Positions 54,604 to 64,000 of a stretch of 64,000 bases of DNA are shown in pieces. This DNA comes from Sclerotinia nivalis (lineage: Eukaryota; Ascomycota; Leotiomycetes; Helotiales; Sclerotiniaceae). A program made the translations under genes and the position numbers. Within the stretch, counting starts at the first letter, position 1. Each line of letters starts with the position of its first letter. The notes beneath the pieces were generated by a model that worked only from the letters and a program-made list of their open reading frames with translations, was not told where the DNA came from and searched no databases. The DNA lies in assembly GCA_029531795.1 (NCBI GenBank), contig JAPEIS010000004.1, positions 682,001-746,000 of the forward strand, read 5' to 3'.

Positions 54604-57600
54604 GAGGTGGGGATTTGATCCTCACTTCCTCATTTGATGGATAGTGGGTGAATACTGCGTAGATTGGGTTTATGATTGATGATGTCGATGAGACGATGGA
54701 CATAATTTAACGAATGAAAATATGAATTAGCGAGGAAAGCGAGCAAGTATTTATTTAGCGGAGTATAGTATATATCATCTCACCTTTGTACTGGTTTGAA
54801 ATTAGGATTGGGATTGGGTTAAGATTGGGTTTATTGAATATATTACATCATATCATACATCTAAAATATATATAGCGGGAACCTTGGATTGGGAAGGTGT
54901 ATTAATGAATGAGTCTAGAGTTAATTTAGATATTAATTGTTTTATTTTTGGATTGTATGTATTTGAGTATAAATAAACAAAAATATATTTTTTAATCTAT
55001 TTTTTTGGATTGAGGATTGAGGATTGAGGATTGAGGATTGAGGATTGAAGATTGAAGATTGAAGATTGAAGATGGTGTGGGATGTTGATATTCGAGTAGT
55101 AGATTCTAAAAGGGAAAGGGAAGCGAAAGATTTGGTTTATGATTTAGGAGAATAGAGGAAAGAAAGGGGATAGAATTGAGGGGTTGGAGTTTGTGATGAT
55201 GATGATGATGATAACATAATGATATCAGCAAAAACTATAAAGAATAGAAATGGTAATAGTGGATAAACAGTGGTAGTGAGAGTCAGACTAGATAGGGATG
55301 CGGATGCGGATGCAAATCAAATAAATGGAATATTAGCCGAAGAGATAGATTAAACTTTTGGATCTTTTATGATAGATTTTCCGAAAACTTTGGAAGCGTG
55401 GGGTTTGTGCATTTATGGAGATTAGGAGATGGAGAGGAAGTATAGTGAGATATAAAAAAGGAGTCTTTATAGTAGGTGAGAGTTATGGGTCTGGGTGATA
55501 TGGAAGAGAATTTATCGAGTGGGGTCCAGTGAATCGGAACGAGGAAAGAAAGGGCCCCTGGTTACGGTATTGAGGGGGTGTATAAATAATGATTGTGCTG
55601 GGGAATGTAAATAGTATCTCTATTTGGCTTTATGGAGTTTCCTCCGTAGGATTGGGTGTGAGAGCGAGGCGGAGGGGTTGGAGATCAGAGTGTGAAGCTT
55701 TGAGGTGTTTGATGGATAGAAAACGGGTGTTGGATCAGGAACGATATTGTACAAATGTGATATGAACAATTGTCATTGAGTGACCGCAAAAGTCAAATAC
55801 GAAAGTAATGTATAGCAGATGAGGATAACAGCAAGAATAACACTTTGAAACGAGGATAAGGTTGATGAACATTTCAAACTTGGAAAGGGAAAAAATGGGA
55901 AGTTTGAGAAGAAAGATATTATTAATGAATTCGGAATTTGGAATCAACGAACCCATGTAATCGAATCAGGTACACGTAAAGACTTGGTTGTTTGTAGAAA
56001 ATATTTTAATGAAATCGAAAGTGATGGCTTTTATAGTATAAGACGAATCGATATCGATGTTTGGAACGGGAATTGTGGGGAATGAGGATGATTGGAGTAA
56101 AGGGGGTGAATATAAAGTTGATGGCTGAGCATTTCAAGGGGTAGGGAGTGGGAAGGGAAAGTAGGGGTTAGGGCTATATAAATGATCTTTTGGATCGTGT
56201 GAGCTTCGAATCAATAATTTTCCTTTCAGAGGAACAGACTTAGGGTTGGCTCTGAAAGCGAATAAAATTATCAAGGGGAAATGTGGCTGGATATTTGATG
56301 GGTGGACAATGGTATAGTAAGGAACTCGGTTGGTTGTCAAAGGTTACGTTTGATATTTAAAGATAGTAAGATTGGAAAGAAGACAGTAAATGATGAGTAA
56401 TGATGATAATAAATAGCAAAATCGGCGGGAATGTTTTGGGATGATATTGAAGGTTGAAAGAAATTCAAGAGGGGGACGAATTTTCGGAATGGTGGGGAGG
56501 ATAAGTGGTAGGAACTTCTGGATGAAAGCCCCTGAAGCTTCCCCGATGTATATATGTTCTTTTGCATAGAAAGCTTGATAGGGCTAAGTTACTAAAGGCT
56601 TTGTAGTGACATTTGAATGTTTCAGATAAGGTGAATAATTGGGTAGATGTTGAGGAAAAATCAGGTAATGGCCTAAATCAACGAATAAACATGAAGGAGA
56701 GAAAATCAATTCTAGAATTTCGGGAACATATAAACATTCTCTAATGATGTCATGAGATTCTATCGGTTTCAAAAACTACGATACGAATACTTCTTAGGGT
56801 AAATCTGTCTTAGTGGGCTATTTCCGAGGAATGGGTTTGGAGGTGTGGAAGGAAAAGAAATGGGTTAGATAGGAGGAAGATTTTGGATCGAAATTGAGAT
56901 TGTAATAATTTGATATGTATTCAAAGGCGATGTTATTGATGGATAGCAAAATTAAAGGTGGAATGAACGCGTAATATGGAAGATGACGGTGAGAATTACA
57001 TATGCTGATAAAGTGAGCTATTTAACAAGGTTTAAATCTCAGAGGAAATTACGAAGACGAGAGATGCTTGTAGATGAGGTCATGAATTTAGAACTGGAGG
57101 CTTCGTATCGGGGGGCTGAACACTCTTTATTGCCCCAGTGCAGCTCATCTTGGTTGTTCATGAAAAACCCTAGATGGAGAAAAATTGAGAGGCTCCTATA
57201 GTTGTTTTGGCGGAACGAATACGGAGCATACGGGGCGTAAGAGCAGGTAGTATAAAAAGTATAGAGAGATCGACCTGGATGGTCAAGTAGATAAGAGGTT
57301 CGGCGTGGAGTTTTTGAGAGTATATAAAACTTTTCATCTCTATGTCTCAGGCTCTTTGTGTCGGACAGAAATGGGGAAATACCCTCTATGGTGCGGGGAT
57401 TACAAGCGGAATATTCATTGATATCCCACACTCTCCAATTCCTGAAGAAGCTTCGGGTTACAAGTGGGTGAGAACCCGGGAATTATCTAATTATGAATTT
57501 TTGCTTGATTGTGAAAAGAAGGAAGAATAGTGAAGATACATTGTTGAATAAGACGTAATGATGAAACTTATTCGGTGACACTCACATTCAAAATTTTCAA

Positions 57601-59875
57601 GAGTGACGAAATTGAGAATGAAAAAGGAAATATAGTGACGGGAAAAGCAAGATTGGAATTGAGACCGAGAAGGATCTATGTATTGAAACATCTAGTCAAC
57701 TAGAATTCCTCCGCATCATACCCGAAAATTAAGACAATAAATTGATTGCGAGGTAATGAGGGTTTTTATACTATTCAAGAGTGACGGGTCCTAGTGAAGA
57801 TGTGAGCATATGAGAGGATTGGATGAGGTGGGGTTTACAGGCTGAGAATGGGAATGAGAATGAGAGACCATTTGGGATCGAGAGGTATGGATCTTCTGCA
57901 ATCTGGTGAATACGAGTCTATAAGAATGATCAAAAGTATATCTTTCATAAGTATGACAATTGCCTCTTACAAGCACAACAGCTTTGCGAAGGCCATGCTG
58001 CAGTCTATGATATGTGTGGATGGAAGCTATATTTCTCGGATGTCGTTCTGAGAGTGCGAAATATTGTGCTCAAAAGAAGGATCGTATAGCATAAGTAGTT
58101 ATTGATAGTGAAGGTGGCAATTAAGGCGAGGGAAAATGTCAATGGAGATGGTAAACTAAAAAGCTCAACAAAACTATTTTCTTTTTTGCCTTTCAAATGA
58201 GCTATCCCGGAAGATTTCCATTTGTTTAAATCGAAGTACCAAGGTAGGAAACAGATCCTTGCATTTTTGTCGCAAATCGTCTCTAATTTATTATGATAGC
58301 ACGAATAGAACTCAAGCGCTTCATTATATACTTTTAGTTTACGGAAGGAGTTACACATGACCTACTCAAATGAGAAAAACCGGACAAGACGTATTGCTAC
58401 GAGGCACCTAGGTAAAAAGGTCAGAATTTTATAAACGATTGGACGGTAATTAAGCGATGAGGAAGATTTCTGATTTTAAGGTGACGCTGGGTATAAACTC
58501 GGTTGTTGCATGGGGAGTGGGAAACTTTGCAACACCTCTCTGTCAATGGGCGACTATTTTCAAGGGGTCAACATGCATGGAACCAAAAGGGGTGATGCGG
58601 CGAGCCTGAAGATATCCACTGGATATGAATAAAATAGAGACACGGGAAGAGGGTAGTGTGATATAATGATGAACAAAGCTAAGCAGTCATTAGACGGTGA
58701 CTGCTATAAAATGACAATAAATACACTTCACGTAATTCTGTCTGTGATTCGTCCAAAAGTAGGAACATAAAACGGATAGTATATACAACACAGGTATTTC
58801 CACACTCCCAAATCTCCTCACTCCATCGCCAATTCTGTTTTTGGTTCAATTCTGCACTCCGGACTATCTCCACTGATATGGAATATTAACCATATAGTTC
58901 CACTATGAGGGGGGCATTGAGTGGACCAGTTATAATGAAGTGTAAGTGACATAACCTGAGTGAATCCGATCTGGTAAATTTCTCCTATCAGATGAGTAGA
59001 CTGATTACTTTCGTAGATATGCAACAAAACGAGGTCACTCTGAATATTAAGAATGAAGGGAGATATGATTCAAAGTAAGAATAGGTAATTGAGCTCAACA
59101 TGAACGAATGCTATCACCTTTATACAAACGTGCAATACGACTCTCGAATAAAGTCGGAGTTGATATGGATGAGAGCCAAAGGGCTCGAAGCAAGGAAATT
59201 TGTTTGATTTAGCTTGAGATAAGCGGAACAATTCTCTGGAGTGGAGTGCACCATGGGAGCATGGCATCGTTGATCAGTAGGAATATAAAAGAGGAGTAGA
59301 ACTCTACCCACAATTCACAACCAACAATGACGGTGCAAAAAGAAGTCAAAGGTGTCATTCAGAATGGCAGACAGGTGCTAATATCGTTCGAATGGGAACT
59401 TATCAAATGCGGATGTCTTTGTGTGATAGCGGAGTAGTATACATGCTGTCAAGTTTGATCATTGTTTGTCTATTCCCAGTAGAAATAGTGACAATGATAT
59501 TTTAGCTGTCTGTTGTCAATCTAGCCATGGAATTGTAAGGTAATTCATACGCAGCATAGCTCTATGCGGTTGAAAAGATGAGATGGTGAGACGGATGAAG
59601 TTGAGGACACTTGCCCTTTGATCCTTTATATTGTTGTAGTTGAGCTTTACCCTCATCACACTGGTCTTTGTCTATCCATATATCCCTCTTTTGTTCATAA
59701 AAAACGCTGGTACAATAACTCATTAGAAAAGAATAACACAGAGCTAGACTTTCGGGACTAAGCCCTGAAGAGCTCCCACAATTTCATTGCAGGTTCACCG
59801 ACATTCCGCTTTCATTACTCTTAAAAATAGAAAAATCACAAAGAGAGTCATCAATTCCATCATAACCAAAAAAAT
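54604..59875. other. Gene-poor, purine-rich stretch (5.3 kb)
   Basis: ORFs are all short and without domains. The plus strand is purine-rich. TATAAA-type motifs recur on the plus strand near 55451, 55581, 56175, 57251, 57321, 58492, 58704 and 59283. No tRNA, transposon ends or conserved exon chain were found. It could hold untranslated RNA or regulatory DNA. Confidence 0.4.
55007..55073. repeat. Heptanucleotide array GGATTGA / AGATTGA
   Basis: About seven GATTGAG-phase units are followed by about four units with a G-to-A change in the same position, so the two halves of the array are homogenised separately. Confidence 0.9.
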
Positions 59876-60472
59876 TCATGCACCAAACCTCTCCTTCTCC
59901 TGTTCACTTTTCCTAAAAACCTCCATCAACAAACTCCGATCATAATACAACCTCACATCTCCAATCTGCAGCCCCCCAAACCCCACCTCCTCCACCACCG
60001 CCCCATTTGCATCAACCATTTCCCCCGTCCCCTCACCCTCAGCCTTCACCAACGTAAACACCATACTCCTCGGCACACTAATTTTCTCCCCCGTACTCTT
60101 CACCCACCAATGCGCCATCGATTCTCCAAATATCTTCCATTCCCCATCCGTCCCATCCTCTCCCTCATCCTGACCTCCCAATCCGCCAATAACGAAAAAT
60201 TCCTTGGCTTCCATATCGATTTCAGAGAATATATCACCGCCAAACAAACCTTGTATCCATTTCCAGATTACGGCTCCACCGACATAGTCAATACCAGTAG
60301 CATCGTGGAAAACGCTGCGAGGATGGTAGTAAGAGAGATAGGAACCAGAGTAGGATGCGGAATTTATTTTTTTGACGTAGTTTTCGAGGAAGTGAAGAGC
60401 GGGGTTTTGGCGGGATGAGGCGGTTGGGAAAGGGCCGGTGTGTCGATGGATTGTGAGGTTTGGGGTGGACAT
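59876..60472 (-). CDS. NTF2/SnoaL-like protein, single exon
   Basis: 198 residues, starting MSTPNLTIHRHTGPFPTASS. HFLENYVKKINSASYSGSYL is the first helix, then YYHPRSVFHDATG and YVGGAVIWKWIQGLFG, a pattern seen in SnoaL/NTF2-like folds. Beta strands follow (FFVIGGLGG, MAHWWVKSTGEKISVPRSMV, GDVRLYYDRSLLMEVF), ending in a charged tail. The family includes cyclases, isomerases and non-enzymatic ligand-binding proteins, so the reaction cannot be named. It lies 769 bp past the stop of the LaeA-like methyltransferase and is read in the same direction. No signal peptide. Confidence is high for the gene, moderate for the fold. Confidence 0.82.
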   Translation of the reverse strand: MSTPNLTIHRHTGPFPTASSRQNPALHFLENYVKKINSASYSGSYLSYYHPRSVFHDATGIDYVGGAVIWKWIQGLFGGDIFSEIDMEAKEFFVIGGLGGQDEGEDGTDGEWKIFGESMAHWWVKSTGEKISVPRSMVFTLVKAEGEGTGEMVDANGAVVEEVGFGGLQIGDVRLYYDRSLLMEVFRKSEQEKERFGA

Positions 60473-61241
60473 TTTAGGGAGGTTGAGTTCTTTTTGCGGT
60501 GATGTTAGGGTTGATTTAGTGGATGCTTCTGGTGAGAAAGTTACCTGGAAGATCAGTAGAGAGATTTGGTGGTTGGGTCTGGAGTGGTAATATATGAGAA
60601 ATCGTAATGATGGTGGGGTTGCAGCAGAGCTGAAGTACCGATATCACTAATCATCAAAAATTTCTGAATACTAATCACAAAAAGTTATATTTTGAACTCG
60701 AACTGACACGTATAGTCATCACGAGTCGCGATACTTATCTTGGGCTACAAGTGCTGCGTAATAAGGACATACATTCCGATTTGGTGAGTATCCGAACGTA
60801 CGAGATGTTGACACTTGCTTATTCCGGGTATTAACCAATCAACTTAGTTCATTTCCAAATGAGCTATTTTATGAAAACTAATTCATATGTAAATGGGGAA
60901 AAAATGAAGGTATTCATAAATAAACTCAATTTGTACAAAAACATTCTTTTTCATATAAACTTCCTGCCAGGAACCAGAGTCATGTCGTAGACACGTGGTA
61001 CTTGATATTATCTAGTTTCTAGCTAGCTCTATTTTCTTGCTAACTTTTCATCCAATGGACTTGACGTAGCGACCTTAGACTACTCAACCCACTTAGCCCG
61101 CCACCACTTAATGCATATATACATCAATCATCAATGACATTCTTATCCGAATGTAAACAACCTCTCCTCATCTCCATCTATATACAGCTAAATCTTCTCT
61201 ACTCGCATCTAACCCCAACTGTCAACCTCCACCGGGACCGA
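60473..61241. promoter_or_regulatory. Promoter-side spacer of the SnoaL-like gene
   Basis: No gene or repeat recognised between the two tandem minus-strand genes. Confidence 0.45.
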
Positions 61242-62626
61242 TTAAGCATCTAGAGGCTTCTGCGCATATATCACATGTCTATCGCGATCAAATATTAGCA
61301 CAACCATATACACACCACACCCTATACCACACCTCACCTCCCCTCTCTTTAAACTCCATAGAAGAAAAAAAGAAACGAAAAATACTAACATAGGCCAATA
61401 AGCATGAATCGAAGTATCCTTCATATCCCTCCTAACATCTACCAAAAAAACCTCTAGTTCCTCCACACTCCACCCTAACACCCTCGTAAAAATAGCCACG
61501 CTAAGCCCCATCAATCCAGACGACATATTTTCCAGATGCCACATTCCTAATTTTCAGCATTAGTATATCTCTTTTACTTTCCTCGACTTCCCCTCATCCA
61601 AAATAAACCATTTCAACTCTTTCCGTCTAGACAAAATAAGAAAAAGACGCCACCACTTACCAAGCTCCTTAGCCTTAGTATTCTTGGGCCACTTATTACC
61701 CGGCCATTTATAAATCGTCTCATGAATCCCCTGAAACCCCCACTTCGCCAATTTACCCGTATACGTAATCGCACTATCTACACCCCTACCCGCTATAATA
61801 CTTCCCTTCAGAAGCAAATTTGCCCATTTGAGAAGCGGAGAATCAGGTTTCAGTGTACCGTCTGCTGCGGTGGGAGGAAGTCGGATATCTACGATTTCGA
61901 TGAATCCGCCTGGTTTAAGATTGCTATTCAAACGTGTATGATTAGTAGGGGCGAAGGAGGGTTTTGTTTTTGAGGGATATCACAACGGAGCGGAATTGAT
62001 GATTGGAAGGAGAAAAATACTCACTCAAAAGCCTGTTCAAAAAATCGATCCCAATTTCCAATACTCCCCGTCATCATCCGCAGATAGATAAAGTCAAACT
62101 TATCACCATCCCCAAAAGTCCATTCCTCCTCCAAATCATCCACCTGAAACATTGCATTTGGTGGTACAAACGTGGGTTGAATGGGGCTTAAATCAATGCC
62201 CAACACCGTAGCTTGGGGATACTCATCCGCAAAATCCGTAGTCCAAATTCCCGTTCCACAGCCGGCATCGAGAACCCTCTCAAGCTTATTGGCGTCAATA
62301 GGAGCCGTAAATAACCTACCGTCAAATGTGAGACTACACAGATGATGCTGTAGATCTAATCTCTCTTGCTCCATATCATCATTAGGATATGCGTATTTTC
62401 CATCTTTATATGCGTGATATGTGCGTCCATTTTCAATGCGGTACCTGGTAATACTTGATGCGAGTGAAGTTGTGGAACTTCCGGGTTCGGATCCAAGCGC
62501 TGAATCGCCATCGTCAAGTAAGGCTTCGGCGTCGTCGGCCTCTAGCGTAACGGGTACCGGAGCTGGCGCTGGCGTTGGCGCTGCTGCTGTGGCCGATGAA
62601 GATCCCGCGGGTGGAGGCGAAGCCAT
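61242..62626 (-). CDS. LaeA-like SAM-dependent methyltransferase, four exons
   Basis: Exons: 62626-62025, 61923-61661, 61546-61390 and 61278-61242. Introns are 101, 114 and 111 nt (donors GTGAGT, GTAAGT, GTTAGT), giving 352 residues. The Ala/Pro-rich N-terminus (MASPPPAGSS) is followed by RYRIENGRTYHAYKDGKYAY, the LaeA-like entry motif. SAM motif I VLDAGCGTG is at 118-126, then VLGIDLSPIQP, FDFIYLRMMTGSIGNWDRFF, LKPGGFIEIVD, SVEELEVFLVDVRRDMKD and HAYWPIHVIYAQKP at the end. The family includes LaeA, a velvet-linked regulator of secondary metabolism, but also many paralogues of unknown role, and this one lacks decisive evidence of being LaeA itself. An in-frame ATG at 62758 would add 44 residues. 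The three introns are about twice as long as most others in the window. Confidence 0.92.
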
Positions 62627-63539
62627 TGTAGTGTGGCTTTCTTGGCTAGTTCCTAGCGTGTTGGATGAATATATATATGTATTTATTGTTTGAGCCAATG
62701 GTTTCGAATGCAATAGATCAATTAATCCCAAATATCGAAACAATCGACTAAAAAGCAAATTTCAAATAAACGCAAGGGGTATCGAAAACTCAATCACTGA
62801 CGGAGTTGTACGAGGTCGTACCAACTTCAGAACCAAAAAAGAACTCAAAAAAGAACAAAAAGAATCTCAAAAAAGGATGACAATTTATATAATACTACCC
62901 GAATAAAAACCTCGGTGCTGATTCCCAAACACTTATAATTCGACAAATAGACATGGTCCTAGACAACCTAGATCATGAATGACTTCAATTCGAAAAAATT
63001 GACACGTACAGGACAAGGTAAGCATCTCGAATTGCGGTCAGCAAAATTCTCATATGCTTTAGAAAGTCGATCACATCCTTCATCAAAAACTCTCTCCTCA
63101 AGCAAATGGCTAAGCCCTCTCCACATGCCCGATCTCCAACACAAGGCCACGTTATTTTATACAGGGCAAGCCCCTTGTCATTGCGTGTCTATTGGCGATA
63201 ATTGCGGGACGAAGTGGGGTGAGTGGGCATCGGCCAACACTCGGAACTTCGGAAGCGTTGACCTCTCTTGATGTGTGAACTCGAGAATTTTGCTAGAAGG
63301 CATTTTAGACGTTGTAGTACAGAGCTCCAGCGTCTCTTTTGATCGAATAGACAAAGAAAATCAACACATGAAAATAGTGTCATGGGAGAAATTTGAACAT
63401 TAATGTAAGAACCAAATATCCTATAAAATATCAGTAAGGCAAAAAAAAAAAAGAATCAAAAACTTCAACGTTGTCCTATTTCATCTGCATATCGTTAATT
63501 CGATCAAATCGCATCTTGTCAAAAATTCTTCAATCTGCA
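62627..63539. other. Intergenic, no supported gene
   Basis: Promoter side of the methyltransferase and 3' side of the WSC gene. A poly-A run lies near 63441. If the WSC gene has a 3' intron (possible GTTAGT donor at its end), a last exon could lie here, but I could not identify one. Confidence 0.4.
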
Positions 63540-64000
63540 TCAAACACTAACCGTGCTCACTGCACTATTCCAAATACTATTACTTGCAGCCGACGCCAAC
63601 ACTGCCGTTGCTGCATAGAAGTTATACATATTCGGACCCCCGCAGCTTTCTTTCGAATTGCCCTTGCAAGGCATGGTACACGCGTGCGCACCCACTAGGC
63701 TACTTGGTTCAGGAGTTGGCGGCATTGTTCCCGCGTAACATTCCCTTCCATATTCTAGTCCGATGTATTTGTAGGTAACGGGAGTTTGAGCGGTTTTTTG
63801 AGCTAGGGCTGAAGAAAGACAAAGTTCAGGGGTCATGGAATCGTTCGAGAAGAGTTTTGGAAGATTGTGACCTCCATATGGTCCTCCTGCAGGGTCACTG
63901 AAACATCCAATTGAGGCGAAACCGAGCGTTGCAATAGTGGATACCAAGGGCGTGGTTGATGTTGTGATCGACGGATTATTGTTCAATGAGGAAGGAGTAA
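63540..64000 (-). CDS. WSC-domain protein, C-terminal part only
   Basis: The frame is open from the right edge to a stop at 63540-63542. A Ser/Thr-rich linker (PSSLNNNPSITTSTTPLVST) precedes a WSC domain: GFASIGCFSDPAGG, LCLSSALAQKTAQ, YKYIGLEYGRECYAG, ACTMPCKGNSKESCGG and MYNFYA. All eight cysteines expected for the fold can be placed (three disulphides plus extra pair or near). WSC domains bind cell-wall carbohydrate and occur in stress-sensor membrane proteins and in secreted oxidases. The N-terminal part, which would tell which, is outside the window. The tail AVLASAASNSIWNSAV is mildly hydrophobic. Confidence 0.88.
   Translation of the reverse strand, partial: TPSSLNNNPSITTSTTPLVSTIATLGFASIGCFSDPAGGPYGGHNLPKLFSNDSMTPELCLSSALAQKTAQTPVTYKYIGLEYGRECYAGTMPPTPEPSSLVGAHACTMPCKGNSKESCGGPNMYNFYAATAVLASAASNSIWNSAVSTVSV

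Overview
The window is nuclear DNA from a filamentous ascomycete. Short GT-AG introns (about 50-140 nt) interrupt most genes, two cytosolic ribosomal protein genes sit in tandem, and there is a Uds1 septation protein, a LaeA-like methyltransferase, a WSC-domain protein and intron-containing tRNA-Gly genes. AT-richness and C-to-T style decay of transposons suggest repeat-induced point mutation. The gene content reads most like a leotiomycete, possibly Sclerotiniaceae (Botrytis/Sclerotinia/Monilinia type); that placement is inferred from protein flavour, not from a search.

Layout. 0-8.2 kb: the 5' part of an unrecognised gene leaving the left edge, a truncated non-LTR element, a weak or decaying gene, a 2.3-kb truncated Tad1-like LINE, and a complete dienelactone hydrolase gene. 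8.2-24.6 kb: leukotriene-A4-hydrolase-type aminopeptidase, the Uds1 septation protein and an SDR epimerase, separated by long gene-poor stretches. 27-34 kb: two more copies of the same small non-LTR family, an intronless helicase-nuclease fusion with a mitochondrial-type leader, and a kinase-like gene carrying a Ser/Asp/His repeat. 35-38.8 kb: a repeat and tRNA island with a 792-bp foldback element, tRNA-Lys(CTT), two tRNA-Gly(GCC) genes with introns, a solo LTR and a GC-rich MITE-like element. 39-54.6 kb: a gene-poor stretch with simple repeats, a coiled-coil protein, the ribosomal proteins eL30 and uL16, and an unrecognised acidic/glycine-rich protein. 54.6-59.9 kb: a gene-poor stretch. 59.9-64 kb: an NTF2/SnoaL-like protein, the LaeA-like methyltransferase and the end of a WSC-domain gene, all on the minus strand.

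Most genes look like independent housekeeping units and I see no clear cluster. The two functional groupings that can be argued are the ribosomal protein pair and, weakly, the SnoaL-like / LaeA-like / WSC trio. The most unusual items are the helicase-nuclease fusion, the near-complete palindrome at 35.2-35.9 kb, and the three copies of one non-LTR family that can each be delimited by target-site duplications. Exon boundaries were derived by hand from splice signals and reading-frame continuity.
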